64,000 bases of DNA from JBBCJR01 sp037190805 (GTDB lineage: Bacteria > Pseudomonadota > Alphaproteobacteria > Sphingomonadales > Sphingomonadaceae). The stretch is taken from NCBI GenBank assembly GCA_037190805.1, contig JBBCJR010000004.1, positions 310,001 through 374,000 of the forward strand. The letters are read 5' to 3'. Position 1 is the first letter of the stretch. Each line of letters starts with the position of its first letter. Position numbers and translations under genes: made by a program. Under the pieces are notes generated by a model. The model saw nothing but the letters and a program-made list of their open reading frames with translations. It did not search any database and was not told where the DNA came from. Shown piece after piece: positions 48,444 through 57,900 of this stretch.

Positions 48444-49504
48444 CAGTAGCTCCCGACCAGGACGTCGGTATAAAGTTCGGACAGAGCGGGCTCAGGGCTG
48501 TCTTCCGCGAAATCGGCGGCTTCGGACACCTGCTCGCGGATCGCCTTGTCGATCGCCTTCAACTCCTCCTCGGTGACGCCGAGCTTTTCCAGCTCAGCTT
48601 TCGCCTGATCGATGGGGTCGGATTTTTCGCGCACGGCCTGCACCTCGTCGCGCGACCGGTATTTGGCCGGGTCGGACATCGAATGCCCGCGATAGCGGTA
48701 GGTCTTCAACTCCATCAGCACCGGCCCCTTGCCCTCACGCACCCAGTCGAAGGCGACCTCGGCGGCACCGCGCACGGCCAGCACGTCCATGCCGTCGACC
48801 TGCATGCCGGGGATGCGGAAGCTCTCGCCGCGCCTGTAAAGCTGATCCTCGGCCGAAGAGCGGTTGACGCTGGTGCCCATGGCGTACTGGTTGTTCTCGA
48901 TGATGAACACGACCGGCAGCTTCCACAGCTCGGCCATGTTGAACGCCTCGTAGACCTGGCCCTGATTGGCCGCGCCGTCACCGAAATAGGCCAGGCAGAT
49001 ACCGCCGTCGTCCTTGTACTTATGCGCGAACGCGAGGCCCGCGCCGATCGGCACCTGAGCGCCGACGATGCCATGCCCGCCGAAGAAGCCATGCTCGACC
49101 GAGAACATGTGCATCGAGCCGCCCTTGCCACGGCTGATGCCGGCGGCACGACCGGTCAGTTCGGCCATGACGATCTTGGGATCGATACCGCAGGCGAGCA
49201 TATGGCCATGATCGCGATAGCCGGTGATTACCGAGTCTTTGCCCGGCGTGATCGCAGATTGAAGGCCCGTCACGACCGCTTCCTGACCGATATAGAGATG
49301 GCAGAAGCCACCGATCAGCCCGAGCCCGTAAAGCTGCCCCGCGCGCTCCTCGAAACGCCGGATCAACAGCATCATCCGGTAGAATTCGAGCAGCTCCTCC
49401 TTGGAGGCATTGTACCTCTTTGGTTCAGAAGGGCGCTCACGATTTGGCTTATTCGGTTCAGCGGGGGCCGCCTTAGACGTTCGGGCTGCTCGGGCCACGA
49501 TCAC
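48443..49504 (-). CDS. pdhA: Pyruvate dehydrogenase E1 alpha subunit
   Basis: Thiamine-diphosphate enzyme subunit of 353 residues that decarboxylates pyruvate. The cofactor-binding motif is GDGAANQGQVYEAFNMAEL, ending in ENN. The phosphorylation-loop equivalent YRYRGHSMSDPAKYRSRDEV is present. The N-terminal 30 residues are an Ala/Pro/Arg-rich extension before ASKEELLEFYRMMLLIRRFEE. The start is a GTG at 49504, or the GTG two codons later at 49498, which is better spaced from AGGAGAG. It is the first gene of pdhA-pdhB-pdhC-lpdA. The 108-base gap to the ftsB-like gene upstream may hold the promoter. Confidence 0.95.
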   Translation of the reverse strand: MIVARAARTSKAAPAEPNKPNRERPSEPKRYNASKEELLEFYRMMLLIRRFEERAGQLYGLGLIGGFCHLYIGQEAVVTGLQSAITPGKDSVITGYRDHGHMLACGIDPKIVMAELTGRAAGISRGKGGSMHMFSVEHGFFGGHGIVGAQVPIGAGLAFAHKYKDDGGICLAYFGDGAANQGQVYEAFNMAELWKLPVVFIIENNQYAMGTSVNRSSAEDQLYRRGESFRIPGMQVDGMDVLAVRGAAEVAFDWVREGKGPVLMELKTYRYRGHSMSDPAKYRSRDEVQAVREKSDPIDQAKAELEKLGVTEEELKAIDKAIREQVSEAADFAEDSPEPALSELYTDVLVGSY

Positions 49505-49612
49505 GCTCTCCTTGTAGTGCGGGACGGGTTTGCGTCCGTTATGAACGGCAACAACGTACAGAAACGCCCATCGGACGCAATCCGAAAGCGCTAAAAACGT
49601 CGAAAGTCGCGA

Positions 49613-49966
49613 TTAACGCAGGGGAACGACCAGCTCATCCGGGCGCACGACACCCAGGTCGCGGCGAACCAGTTCGTCCGCCATGTCGGGATCGACAGCC
49701 TGCGGATCGAGCAGGCCGGCCCGGTGCTCCAGAACCGCCTTGCGCTCGGCCAGGGCGGCACGATCAGCCTCCAGCCGCTGACGTTCCTGATTATAGCCCT
49801 TCCACGCGATAAGGCCGCTGGGGCCGAGCGCGGCATGGAAACCGAAATAGCCGATCACCGCGACTGCCGCCGCAGGCAGCAGGGCGGCACGCAGCGGCAC
49901 CTTCCATGCACCGGCGCGGCGGCCGCGTGGACGGCGGTTGAGGGGCGATGGCTTGATCCGCGACAT
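49613..49966 (-). CDS. FtsB/DivIC-family septum formation initiator
   Basis: 117 residues from the ATG at 49966, which follows a strong GGGGGAAGG site; the upstream open frame has no other good start. A basic cytoplasmic N-terminus (RRPRGRRAG) is followed by one membrane segment (ALLPAAAVAVIGYFGFHAAL), then a periplasmic coiled coil (YNQERQRLEADRAALAERKA) and a short C-terminal part DELVRRDLGVVRPDELVVPL, which is the FtsB/DivIC signature. The protein is expected to act with FtsL and FtsQ in the divisome. It lies downstream of eno on the same strand, 43 bases apart, as in many proteobacteria. Confidence 0.87.
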   Translation of the reverse strand: MSRIKPSPLNRRPRGRRAGAWKVPLRAALLPAAAVAVIGYFGFHAALGPSGLIAWKGYNQERQRLEADRAALAERKAVLEHRAGLLDPQAVDPDMADELVRRDLGVVRPDELVVPLR

Positions 49967-50009
49967 TGCCTTCCCCCTTACCGCCTTTCGTGCCGTCGGG
50001 GAATCCCTC

Positions 50010-51299
50010 TCAGCGCCTCTTGAGGCCGGCGAAGATCGCGGCGCCGGCATAGCGCGCGGCATCGCCCAGCTCTTCCTCGATACGGATCAGCTGGTTGTAC
50101 TTGGCGAGCCGGTCCGAGCGAGCCAACGAGCCGGTCTTGATCTGGCCGCAATTGGTGGCGACGGCGAGGTCGGCGATGGTCGCGTCCTCGGTCTCGCCCG
50201 AACGATGCGACATCACCGCCGTATAGCGGGCGCGCTGGGCGATCGACACCGCCTCCAGCGTCTCGCTCAACGTCCCGATCTGGTTGACCTTGACCAGCAG
50301 TGAGTTGGCGAGGCCACGTTCGATACCGTCGGACAGGCGCGCCGGATTGGTCACGAACAGGTCGTCGCCGACCAGCTGCACCGTATCGCCGATCGCGTCG
50401 GTCAGCGCCTTCCACCCCTCGAAATCGTCCTCGGACATGCCGTCCTCGATCGACAGGATCGGATAGCGACGCGTGAGATCGGCGAGATAGCCGGCCATCT
50501 CCGCCGGCGCGAGCGTGCGCCCCTCTCCGCTCATCACATAGGCACCATCCTTGAAGAACTCGGTCGCGGCGCAGTCCAGCGCCAGCACGACGTCCTCACC
50601 CGGCTTGTAGCCCGCCTTCTCGATCGAACGCATGATGAAGTCGAGCGCGTCGGTGGTCGAGCCGAGATTGGGCGCGAACCCGCCCTCGTCGCCCACCGCC
50701 GTCGACAGGCCGGCGTCGTGCAGCCCCTTCTTCAGCGTGTGGAAGATCTCCGCGCCCCAGCGCACTGCTTCTGCCAGGGTCGGCGCGCCGACCGGCATGA
50801 CCATGAATTCCTGGAAATCGATCGGATTGTCCGCATGGGCGCCACCATTGACGATGTTCATCATCGGCACGGGCAGGGTCGACGCCGATACCCCGCCGAC
50901 ATAGCGATAGAGCGGCAGGCCCCGCGCATCCGCCGCCGCCTTGGCGGTCGCCAGACTGACGCCCAATATGGCGTTGGCGCCGATCCGCGATTTATTGACT
51001 GTGCCGTCGAGGGCAATCAGCGCCTGATCCAGTTCGAGCTGATCCTCGGCCTCGCGGCCAACGATCTCCTCGGCGACCTCACCGTTTACGGCCGCGACCG
51101 CATTGCTGACGCCCTTGCCGAAGTAACGCCCCTTGTCGCCATCGCGCAGCTCCACTGCTTCATGCGCGCCTGTTGACGCCCCTGACGGCACCGCCGCGCG
51201 GCCAAAGCTGCCATCCTCCAGCAAGATATCGACTTCCACAGTCGGATTACCCCGGCTGTCGAGGATTTCGCGCGCGTGGACGTCGAGGATGGCGGTCAT
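50010..51299 (-). CDS. eno: Enolase
   Basis: Glycolytic enzyme that interconverts 2-phosphoglycerate and phosphoenolpyruvate. It has 429 residues from the ATG at 51299 (MTAILDVHAREILDSRGNPT); the frame extends upstream but the family start is clear. Motifs are SGASTGAHEAVELRDGD, the metal Asp in VLALDCAATEF, SIEDGMSEDDFEGW, GDDLFVTNP, and the signature LVKVNQIGTLSETLEA with the catalytic Lys, then SHRSGETEDATIADLAV. It is followed by the FtsB-like gene. The usual alphaproteobacterial linkage of eno, ftsB and pdhA is conserved. Confidence 0.98.
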   Translation of the reverse strand: MTAILDVHAREILDSRGNPTVEVDILLEDGSFGRAAVPSGASTGAHEAVELRDGDKGRYFGKGVSNAVAAVNGEVAEEIVGREAEDQLELDQALIALDGTVNKSRIGANAILGVSLATAKAAADARGLPLYRYVGGVSASTLPVPMMNIVNGGAHADNPIDFQEFMVMPVGAPTLAEAVRWGAEIFHTLKKGLHDAGLSTAVGDEGGFAPNLGSTTDALDFIMRSIEKAGYKPGEDVVLALDCAATEFFKDGAYVMSGEGRTLAPAEMAGYLADLTRRYPILSIEDGMSEDDFEGWKALTDAIGDTVQLVGDDLFVTNPARLSDGIERGLANSLLVKVNQIGTLSETLEAVSIAQRARYTAVMSHRSGETEDATIADLAVATNCGQIKTGSLARSDRLAKYNQLIRIEEELGDAARYAGAAIFAGLKRR

Positions 51300-51490
51300 G
51301 TCTGGCCTTTCTCCGGCATGCTTGGAATGCGGCTGGCGATAGCCGCTCGGGGCCAACGGCGCAATCGGCGCGAACCTTGCCACCTTGCCGGGGACTGGCA
51401 GGCTGTGCCAGTTGAACTTATCTCATCGGCGGAACGAACCCGGCCAGCCCGGGTTATCCACCAGCATGCTACTTTGTCCGGAGATTGGCC

Positions 51491-51997
51491 ATGTCCAACC
51501 AGCTTCCCGAAGGCACCGACCACATCATCGACAGCGCGAGCGCCAGCGACATCGCTGTCACGCCCGCCGTCACGGCTGCCAAATCCGCCGCGTCCGAAGC
51601 AACGGGCAAGGCCAAGGCGGCGGCGTCAAAACTGAAGGACGAGGCGACCCGCCTCGGCAGCACCGCCGGTGAAAAGGCCCGCGGCTATGCCGATGCGGGC
51701 AAGGACAAGGCGACTGACGCCCTCGACAATTTCTCCACCATGCTACGCGACGCCGCCGGCTCGGTCGATGAGCGGCTGGGCAGCCAATATGGCGATTATG
51801 CCCGCAAGGCGGCGGATTCACTGGCGTCCTTTTCCGACAATGTTCGGAACAAGGAGGTCGATGATTTCGTCACCGGCGCTCGTGATCTGGTCCGCAAGAG
51901 CCCGGTCGTCGCGATCGGTGCCGCCGCGGCATTGGGCTTTGTCATCGCGCGCCTGCTGAAATCAGGCGGTGACGACAATAACGACAGCGCCGCCTGA
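51491..51997 (+). CDS. YqjD/ElaB-like (DUF883-type) membrane-anchored stress protein
   Basis: 168 residues from the ATG at 51491, which follows GGAG at 51480-51483. The protein is a long Ala/Lys/Asp/Glu-rich amphipathic helix region (SEATGKAKAAASKLKDEATR and following), then VDDFVTGARDLVRKSPVVAIGAAAALGFVIARLL, a C-terminal membrane anchor of the ElaB/YqjD kind. Such proteins are made in stationary phase and can bind ribosomes at the membrane in E. coli. The next two genes encode a YqjE-like membrane protein and another helical repeat protein, overlapping end to start, so they form one operon. Confidence 0.8.
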   Translation: MSNQLPEGTDHIIDSASASDIAVTPAVTAAKSAASEATGKAKAAASKLKDEATRLGSTAGEKARGYADAGKDKATDALDNFSTMLRDAAGSVDERLGSQYGDYARKAADSLASFSDNVRNKEVDDFVTGARDLVRKSPVVAIGAAAALGFVIARLLKSGGDDNNDSAA

Positions 51998-52403
51998 TCC
52001 CGTGTCGACGGGGGCACCTGTGGACGAGGCGAGCGAGAGAGAGGCCGGCCAGCGCGAAGGGTTGGGTGAAATGTTCGCCCGACTGATCGACGATGCCGGC
52101 AATGTCGTTCGCGCCGAGATGAACGTCTATCGGCAGAGCGCGCTGCACCGGGTCGGTCTGGCGCGGGGCGGCGTGATCAAGCTGGCGATCGGCTTCGGCC
52201 TGTTCCTTGGCGCGCTGTTGTGCCTGATGATCGGGGTGCTGATGGAATTGGCGGCGGTGGTCGGCCCGCTGGCCGCCGGGGCGATCCTCGCCGTCGGTGG
52301 CGGCGTTCTGGGCTTGCTGCTGGCCAGCTGGGGGCAGCGGGAACTGGCTGCCGTTATCGACGCCGACGATGATGACGACAAGAATGACGAGGGCATCCGA
52401 TGA
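51969..52403 (+). CDS. YqjE-like phage-holin superfamily membrane protein
   Basis: About 144 residues with two strong membrane segments (LAIGFGLFLGALLCLMIGVLM and AAVVGPLAAGAILAVGGGVLG) preceded by an amphipathic helix GLGEMFARLIDDAGNVVRAEM, and an acidic C-terminus of five Asp residues and more. This matches the Phage_holin_3_6/YqjE family. The GTG at 51969 overlaps the preceding gene by 29 bases; a GTG at 52002 would avoid the overlap. Neither has a good ribosome binding site. The stop overlaps the next ATG as ATGA. Despite the family name nothing here indicates a prophage. Confidence 0.8.
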   Translation: MTTITTAPPDPVSTGAPVDEASEREAGQREGLGEMFARLIDDAGNVVRAEMNVYRQSALHRVGLARGGVIKLAIGFGLFLGALLCLMIGVLMELAAVVGPLAAGAILAVGGGVLGLLLASWGQRELAAVIDADDDDDKNDEGIR

Positions 52404-53296
52404 GCAGCGACAGCAACCGGGTCGTCATCGCCCGCGCAAAAGCTCAGCTTGCCCGGGTTCAGATGAAGGGCACGCTGAACGACATCCGCCATCGGCTGTC
52501 ACCCAAATCGCTGGCCAGCGACGCATGGCATCGGTTGAAGCCGGGCAAGGATGGCGGCGGCGGCGGTGCCCTGGGCCTTGTTCGCCCCGCGCTGGCTGCG
52601 ACCAGCCCGGCGACCAGGATTTCGCTGGCACTGGCCGTCGCAGGCTGGGTCGGACGACGCCTTTCCGAACGCCGGAACCGGGCTCCGTCGCCACGGGTTA
52701 TCGAAAAGGATTTCGCGACGCCGCTGGGGGCGGTCGCGCAAAGGACAGGAAGAGCTGCCATGTCATTCAAGGAAAAGGCGGAAAGCGCACGCGACTACAC
52801 CTCGGAGAAGGTTCACTCGGCGCGCGATGCCGCACGCGAGAAGGCGGGTGCGGCGCGTGACTATGCCGCCGGCCGCTATGCCGAGGCGCGCGAGCGGGCC
52901 AGCGAGTTCTACGAATCGGCGCGCGAGACGAGCCATGAGGCGGGTGTCTATGCACGGGAAAAGGCAGCCGCCGCGCGTCAGCGGGTCAGCCGCGATGTCG
53001 AGGAAAACCCGCTTGTCGTCCTTCTTGGCGGTCTCGCGGCCGGTGCACTGATCGGTGCCCTCCTTCCTCGCAGCCAGCGCGAAAGCAAGCTGGTCGGCGG
53101 CCTTGGCGCCGGCCTTGCCGGGAAGGCCCGTGACGCGGCTCGGGCCGCGCGCGAAGCCGGCCGTGACGCTCTGTCGGAAGCAGGCCTTACCTCTGAGGCT
53201 GCCCGCAAGGCTGCACGGGATGTCGCGGATCGCGCTCGCAAGGCCGCTTCAGCAGCTGGCGATAAGGTGAAGCGAGGACGCGGCTCCAACGCCTGA
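52400..53296 (+). CDS. Membrane-associated helical repeat protein of the yqjD-yqjE-type operon
   Basis: 298 residues. The N-terminal part includes KAQLARVQMKGTLNDIRHRL, which resembles DUF3618-type or YqjK-like leader regions, then a hydrophobic stretch ISLALAVAGWVGRRL. The central region carries LEA-like 11-residue style repeats rich in Ala, Arg, Glu and Lys (RDYTSEKVHSARDAAREKAG and similar), a DUF883-like segment NPLVVLLGGLAAGALIGALLP near residue 205-225, and a basic Ala/Arg/Lys C-terminus. It may be a duplication or fusion with the first gene's domain. The function is unknown; envelope or osmotic stress protection is inferred. Confidence 0.7.
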   Translation: MSSDSNRVVIARAKAQLARVQMKGTLNDIRHRLSPKSLASDAWHRLKPGKDGGGGGALGLVRPALAATSPATRISLALAVAGWVGRRLSERRNRAPSPRVIEKDFATPLGAVAQRTGRAAMSFKEKAESARDYTSEKVHSARDAAREKAGAARDYAAGRYAEARERASEFYESARETSHEAGVYAREKAAAARQRVSRDVEENPLVVLLGGLAAGALIGALLPRSQRESKLVGGLGAGLAGKARDAARAAREAGRDALSEAGLTSEAARKAARDVADRARKAASAAGDKVKRGRGSNA

Positions 53297-53508
53297 CGCT
53301 GCCCTGGGGCAGGTGCCGACAGCGCACCGCCCCACCCGCCCCGTCTCACGACGTGACGAGTCGGATGTGCCGGCGAACCGGCAGGACGATAGTCTTGCCC
53401 GCCCCTGAATCCCCTGTTCAATGCCTATTCACGGCATCACCGGCATATGTCAGGGAACGAGTTTGCAGTGATGGACCAGAGAGCCATCGAAAAGATCGGA
53501 GCTTGCTG

Positions 53509-54090
53509 ATGCGTTTCATCCTTCCCGTCATTGGCGCCGCCACGCTGATCGCAGCGCCGGCGGCCGCCCAGCAGCAGGCCGCGGCAGGCGAATTCGTCAG
53601 CTCGCTGTCGAACCAGGCGTTCGGCGTCCTGAAGGACAAGAGCCTGTCACGGGCCGAGGCCAAGGCCAAGTTCCGCACCATGCTGGCCCAGAGTTTTGCC
53701 ACCAAGCAGATCGGCGACCGCTTGATCCGGACCGTCCGATCGACGATCACGCCGCAGCAATATGCCGCCTATTCGGCCGCCTTTCCCAATTACGTCGTCG
53801 GCGCCTACGCTGATCGCCTCTACGATTATGCCGACGCCACGCTGAAAGTGTCGCGGGTCCAGCCCGTCGGCAGCGGCTTTGCCGTATATTCCTCCGTCAC
53901 CCAGCCCGGTCAGGGTCGGCCACTCGAGGCCGTGTGGTCGGTGGTGCCCGCCGGCGCGGGCAAGTTTCAGATCACCAACCTGACGGTCGGTGGCATCAAC
54001 CTGGCGCTGACGCAGGAAGCGGACTTCAAGAGCGTCATCCAGCGGCAGGGTTTTGATGCGCTGGTCAATTTCATGAAGTCGAAAGGCTGA
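53509..54090 (+). CDS. MlaC/Tgt2-family periplasmic phospholipid-binding protein
   Basis: 193 residues with a signal peptide (MRFILPVIGAATLIAAPAAAQ). The mature part matches the MlaC (toluene-tolerance Ttg2D) family: FVSSLSNQAFGVLKDKSLSR, AKAKFRTMLAQSFATKQIGD, TPQQYAAYSAAFPNYVVGAYADRL and the closing NLTVGGINLALTQEADFKSV followed by QGFDALVNFMK. Such proteins ferry phospholipids between the membranes. No mlaF/E/D genes are adjacent, so this is a solitary copy. The ATG follows a CGGAG at 53497-53501. Confidence 0.88.
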   Translation: MRFILPVIGAATLIAAPAAAQQQAAAGEFVSSLSNQAFGVLKDKSLSRAEAKAKFRTMLAQSFATKQIGDRLIRTVRSTITPQQYAAYSAAFPNYVVGAYADRLYDYADATLKVSRVQPVGSGFAVYSSVTQPGQGRPLEAVWSVVPAGAGKFQITNLTVGGINLALTQEADFKSVIQRQGFDALVNFMKSKG

Positions 54091-54103
54091 TCAGGCATGT
54101 CGA

Positions 54104-54124
54104 GGGCCGGTGACAAACCGGCCC
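54104..54124 (+). terminator. Hairpin between the MlaC-like and DUF4170 genes
   Basis: GGGCCGGT (54104-54111) pairs perfectly with ACCGGCCC (54117-54124) around five bases. No T tract follows, so termination would be partial. Confidence 0.5.
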
Positions 54125-54145
54125 CGTTCGCGCTAGGAGCGCTGC

Positions 54146-54367
54146 ATGTCAGACAGCAAACTTCATCTCGTCTTCGGCGGCCGGGTGGTAGACCCGCAGG
54201 CGCTGGATTTCCAGAATCTCGACGAACTCGACGTCGTTGGCTTCTTCTCCACCTACAAGCAGGCCGAGGATGCCTGGCGGGCAGCTGCCCAGCGGACCGT
54301 GGATGACGCCGAGATGCGTTACGTCATCGTCCATCTGCATCGGCTGCTGTCACCCGACGCAGATTGA
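54146..54367 (+). CDS. DUF4170 domain-containing protein
   Basis: 73-residue protein with the DUF4170 pattern: LHLVFGGRVVDPQALDFQNL, DELDVVGFFSTYKQAEDAWR, then AQRTVDDAEMRYVIVHLHRLL. The family is confined mainly to alphaproteobacteria and is uncharacterised; it is often found near lipid A or inositol-phosphatase-like genes. No such partner is next to it here. It follows the MlaC-like gene by 55 bases and is convergent with greA. Confidence 0.85.
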   Translation: MSDSKLHLVFGGRVVDPQALDFQNLDELDVVGFFSTYKQAEDAWRAAAQRTVDDAEMRYVIVHLHRLLSPDAD

Positions 54368-54412
54368 ACCGGACTCCGGGGCGGCACGTCGATCGCGCCA
54401 ATCCGGCTTTGC

Positions 54413-54892
54413 TCAGATGAACTCGATCTTCTCGATCGAATAATACCGGTCGCCTGACGGCGTCGACACTTCGACGTCGTCGCCGACCGAACGGCCGATC
54501 AGTGCGCGGCCCAGGGGCGACACATAGGAAATGCGCCCCAGCCTGGCATCAGCCTCCGAATTGCCGACGATCTGATAGGTGACGGGCTTGTCGTCATCAT
54601 CCAGCAGGTTGACGGTGGCACCGAATACCACCTTGTCGCCCGACAGGGTGGTGGGATCGATGACCAGGGCGCGCGACAGCTGGCTTTCGATATCGGCGAT
54701 CATCGCCTCATTCTGGCCCTGCCGTTCCTTGGCGGCATGATATTCGGCGTTCTCGGAAAGATCGCCATGGGCACGCGCTTCCTCGATCGCCAAGACGATG
54801 GCAGGACGTTCCACGGATTTCAAGCGATGCAGTTCTTCGGTCAGGCGCTGATGGCCTTCGCTGAGCATCGGAACCTTGTCGACCGTGGCCAT
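54413..54892 (-). CDS. greA: Transcription elongation factor GreA
   Basis: 159 residues. It rescues backtracked RNA polymerase by stimulating transcript cleavage. The N-terminal coiled coil reads MLSEGHQRLTEELHRLKSVERP, and at its tip DLSENAEYHAAKERQ carries the acidic residues placed in the polymerase secondary channel. The C-terminal FKBP-like domain has TYQIVGNSEADARLGRISYVSPLGRALIGRSVGD. It lies downstream of carB on the same strand, 80 bases apart. Confidence 0.97.
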   Translation of the reverse strand: MATVDKVPMLSEGHQRLTEELHRLKSVERPAIVLAIEEARAHGDLSENAEYHAAKERQGQNEAMIADIESQLSRALVIDPTTLSGDKVVFGATVNLLDDDDKPVTYQIVGNSEADARLGRISYVSPLGRALIGRSVGDDVEVSTPSGDRYYSIEKIEFI

Positions 54893-54972
54893 ATCAGCCC
54901 TCCTGCACTGTCAAAGACGGCTCGTGCGCGGCGAAGCGCCGCACACACGAGAACCGGCGTTGACGGAAAATC

Positions 54973-57900
54973 TTACGCGTTCGAAACCGAATAATAGGAC
55001 TGGAGAGAGCGCACTTCAAGGCGTCCACGGCGTAAAGCCTGGATCGCCTCCGCCGCAGCGACGCAACCCGCCGCGGTGGTGAAATACGGAACCTTCCCAT
55101 AAAGCGCCGAGGAACGGATCGACTGCGAATCCTGTAGCGACTGCCAACCTTCGGTCGTGTTGAAGATCAGATCGACGCCACCATCCTTGATCCGGTCGAC
55201 GATGTGCGGCCGACCCTGGACGACCTTGTTGACCCGTTCAACCGCTAGCCCCTGCCCCGTCAGATAATCGGCGGTGCCGCTGGTGGCGATGATGGTGAAG
55301 CCGAGATCAATCAACCCCTGCACAGCCGGCAGAACCGTCCCCTTGTCGCTGTCCTTGACCGATACGAAGGCAGTGCCCCCGGCCGGCAGCAGCGTGCCGC
55401 TACCGATCTGCGCCTTGGCGAAAGCGGTTTCGAAATCGCGATCGATTCCCATGACTTCGCCCGTGGACTTCATTTCCGGACCCAATACGGGATCGACACC
55501 GGGGAAGCGGGCGAAGGGGAACACCGCCTCTTTCACCGCGATGTGATCGACGTCGCGGCTGATCGGCAGGAACGGTGCCAACGGTTCGCCCGCCATCACC
55601 CGTGCCGCGATCTTGGCGATCGGGCGGCCGATCGCCTTGGCGACGAACGGCACAGTGCGCGAGGCGCGTGGGTTGACCTCGATCAGATAAACTTCGCCGT
55701 CCTTGACCGCGAACTGGACATTCATCAGCCCCTTGACGCCAAGCGCCCGCGCCAGCGCATCGGCCTGACGCTCGATCTCGGCGATGATGGCCGGGGCAAG
55801 GCTGTACGGCGGCAAGGAGCAGGCGCTGTCGCCCGAGTGGACGCCCGCCTCCTCGATATGCTGCAGGACACCCGCGACCACCACGTCAACGCCATCGGAA
55901 ATCGCGTCGACATCGACCTCGACCGCATCCCGCAGATACTGGTCGATCAGCACCGGCGCATCGCCCGAAACCTCGACGGCGGTGGCGATGTAACGATCGA
56001 GCTGGGCGAGATTGTCGACAATCTCCATGCCGCGTCCACCCAGCACGTAGGAGGGCCGCATCAGCACGGGATAGCCGACGCGCTCGGCCACCGCCGCCGC
56101 TTCGTCGCGGCTGCGGGCGATGCCGTTGTTCGGCTGCTTGAGGCCCAGCTTTTCCACCAGCGCGGCGAAACGCTCGCGATCCTCGGCCAGGTCGATCGCA
56201 TCCGACGAGGTGCCGAGGATGGGAATGCCCGCCCGCGACAATTCGTCAGCCAGCCTCAACGGCGTCTGGCCGCCAAACTGGACGATCACGCCTGCCAGTT
56301 GCCCCCTGGATTTTTCCAGATTCAGGATCTCGAGCACATCCTCGGCGGTCAGCGGCTCGAAATAGAGGCGATCCGAGGTGTCGTAGTCGGTCGACACCGT
56401 TTCCGGATTGCAGTTGATCATGATCGTCTCGAAGCTGGCTTCCTCCAGTGCGAAGCAGGCGTGGCAGCAGCAATAATCGAACTCGATGCCCTGGCCGATG
56501 CGATTGGGGCCACCGCCCAGGATGACCACTTTCTTGCGGTCCGAGATACCGGCCTCGCACTCGGGTTCGCCAAAGGCCGGCGCCTCGTAGGTCGAATACA
56601 TATAGGGCGTTTTCGCCTCGAACTCGGCCGCGCAGGTGTCGATGCGTTTGAACACCGGCCGAACGCCGAGCTGATGACGCAGACCGCGCAATTGCGACTC
56701 GGTGACGCCGCCGGTCATCGCCGCCATCACGTCATGCACGATGCCCGACCCACGCGCGGCCGCCTTCGCCATGCCGTTGCGGCTGTGCACCGACCGCAGC
56801 GACAGAGCGGCAAGCCGCTTGTCGGAAAAGCCCATCGCCTTCAGCCGCCTGAGCCCTGCCGCGTCGGCGGGCAGGCCGTCTGCGATAATCTCCGCCTCGG
56901 CCCGAATTACCTCTTGGATGCGCTCCAGGAACCAGGGCGTGTAATGGGTGATGCGGTGAATATCCTCGACCGACAGGCCCTCGCGCAGCGCCTGGGCGAT
57001 AACCAGCAGCCGGTCGGGCGTCGGGCGGGCCAGTTCCGCCTCGATGACGTGGCGATCCGCTCCGGCCAGCGCCTCGACATCGTTGAAGCCGCTGAGCCCG
57101 GTTTCCAGACCGCGCAGCGCCTTCTGCATCGATTCAGCGAAGTTGCGGCCGATCGCCATGACTTCGCCGACGCTCTTCATCGCCGTCGACAGCAGCGGCT
57201 CGGCGCCCTTGAACTTCTCGAACGCGAAGCGCGGAATCTTGGTGACGACATAGTCGATCGTAGGCTCGAAGCTGGCCGGCGTGGCGCCGGTGATGTCGTT
57301 GTCGATCTCGTCAAGCGTGTAGCCGACGGCGAGCTTCGCCGCGACCTTGGCGATCGGGAAGCCCGTCGCCTTCGACGCCAGCGCCGACGAGCGCGAGACA
57401 CGCGGATTCATTTCGATGACGACCAGCCGTCCATCCTTCGGATTGACCGCGAACTGGACGTTGGAACCGCCTGTTTCGACACCGATTTCACGCAGCACCG
57501 CGATACTCGCGTTGCGCATGATCTGGTATTCCTTGTCGGTCAGCGTCAGCGCCGGGGCGACGGTGATGGAGTCGCCGGTATGGACGCCCATCGGATCGAC
57601 ATTCTCGATCGAGCAGATGATGATGCAGTTGTCGTTGCGGTCGCGGACGACCTCCATCTCATATTCTTTCCAACCGAGCACCGATTCCTCGATCAGCACC
57701 TCGGTGGTCGGGCTGGCGTCTAGGCCACCCGTGACGATCTGTACGAACTCGTCGCGGTTATAGGCGATGCCGCCGCCCGTGCCGCCCATGGTGAAGCTCG
57801 GCCGAATGATCGCGGGCAGGCCCACCGTCTCAAGCGCGACGAGCGCCTCCTCGATGGTGTGGGCGACATCGGAGCGGGGACTTTCCAACCCGATCTTGTC

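Noticed and set aside
51437..51456. Short inverted repeat AACCCGG/CCGGGTT between eno and the stress operon
   Set aside because: Seven-bp arms are expected by chance at this composition, and no promoter element is clearly linked.
51969..52403. Holin-like protein as a sign of a prophage
   Set aside because: No lysin, integrase or structural phage genes are near; the gene belongs to a YqjE-type operon.
53368..53383. TGCCGG-CGAA-CCGGCA hairpin before the MlaC-like gene
   Set aside because: Six pairs without a T tract in GC-rich DNA; too weak to call a terminator or regulator.
55543..57723. Long plus-strand open frame opposite carB
   Set aside because: Antisense artefact of codon bias; carB covers it fully.
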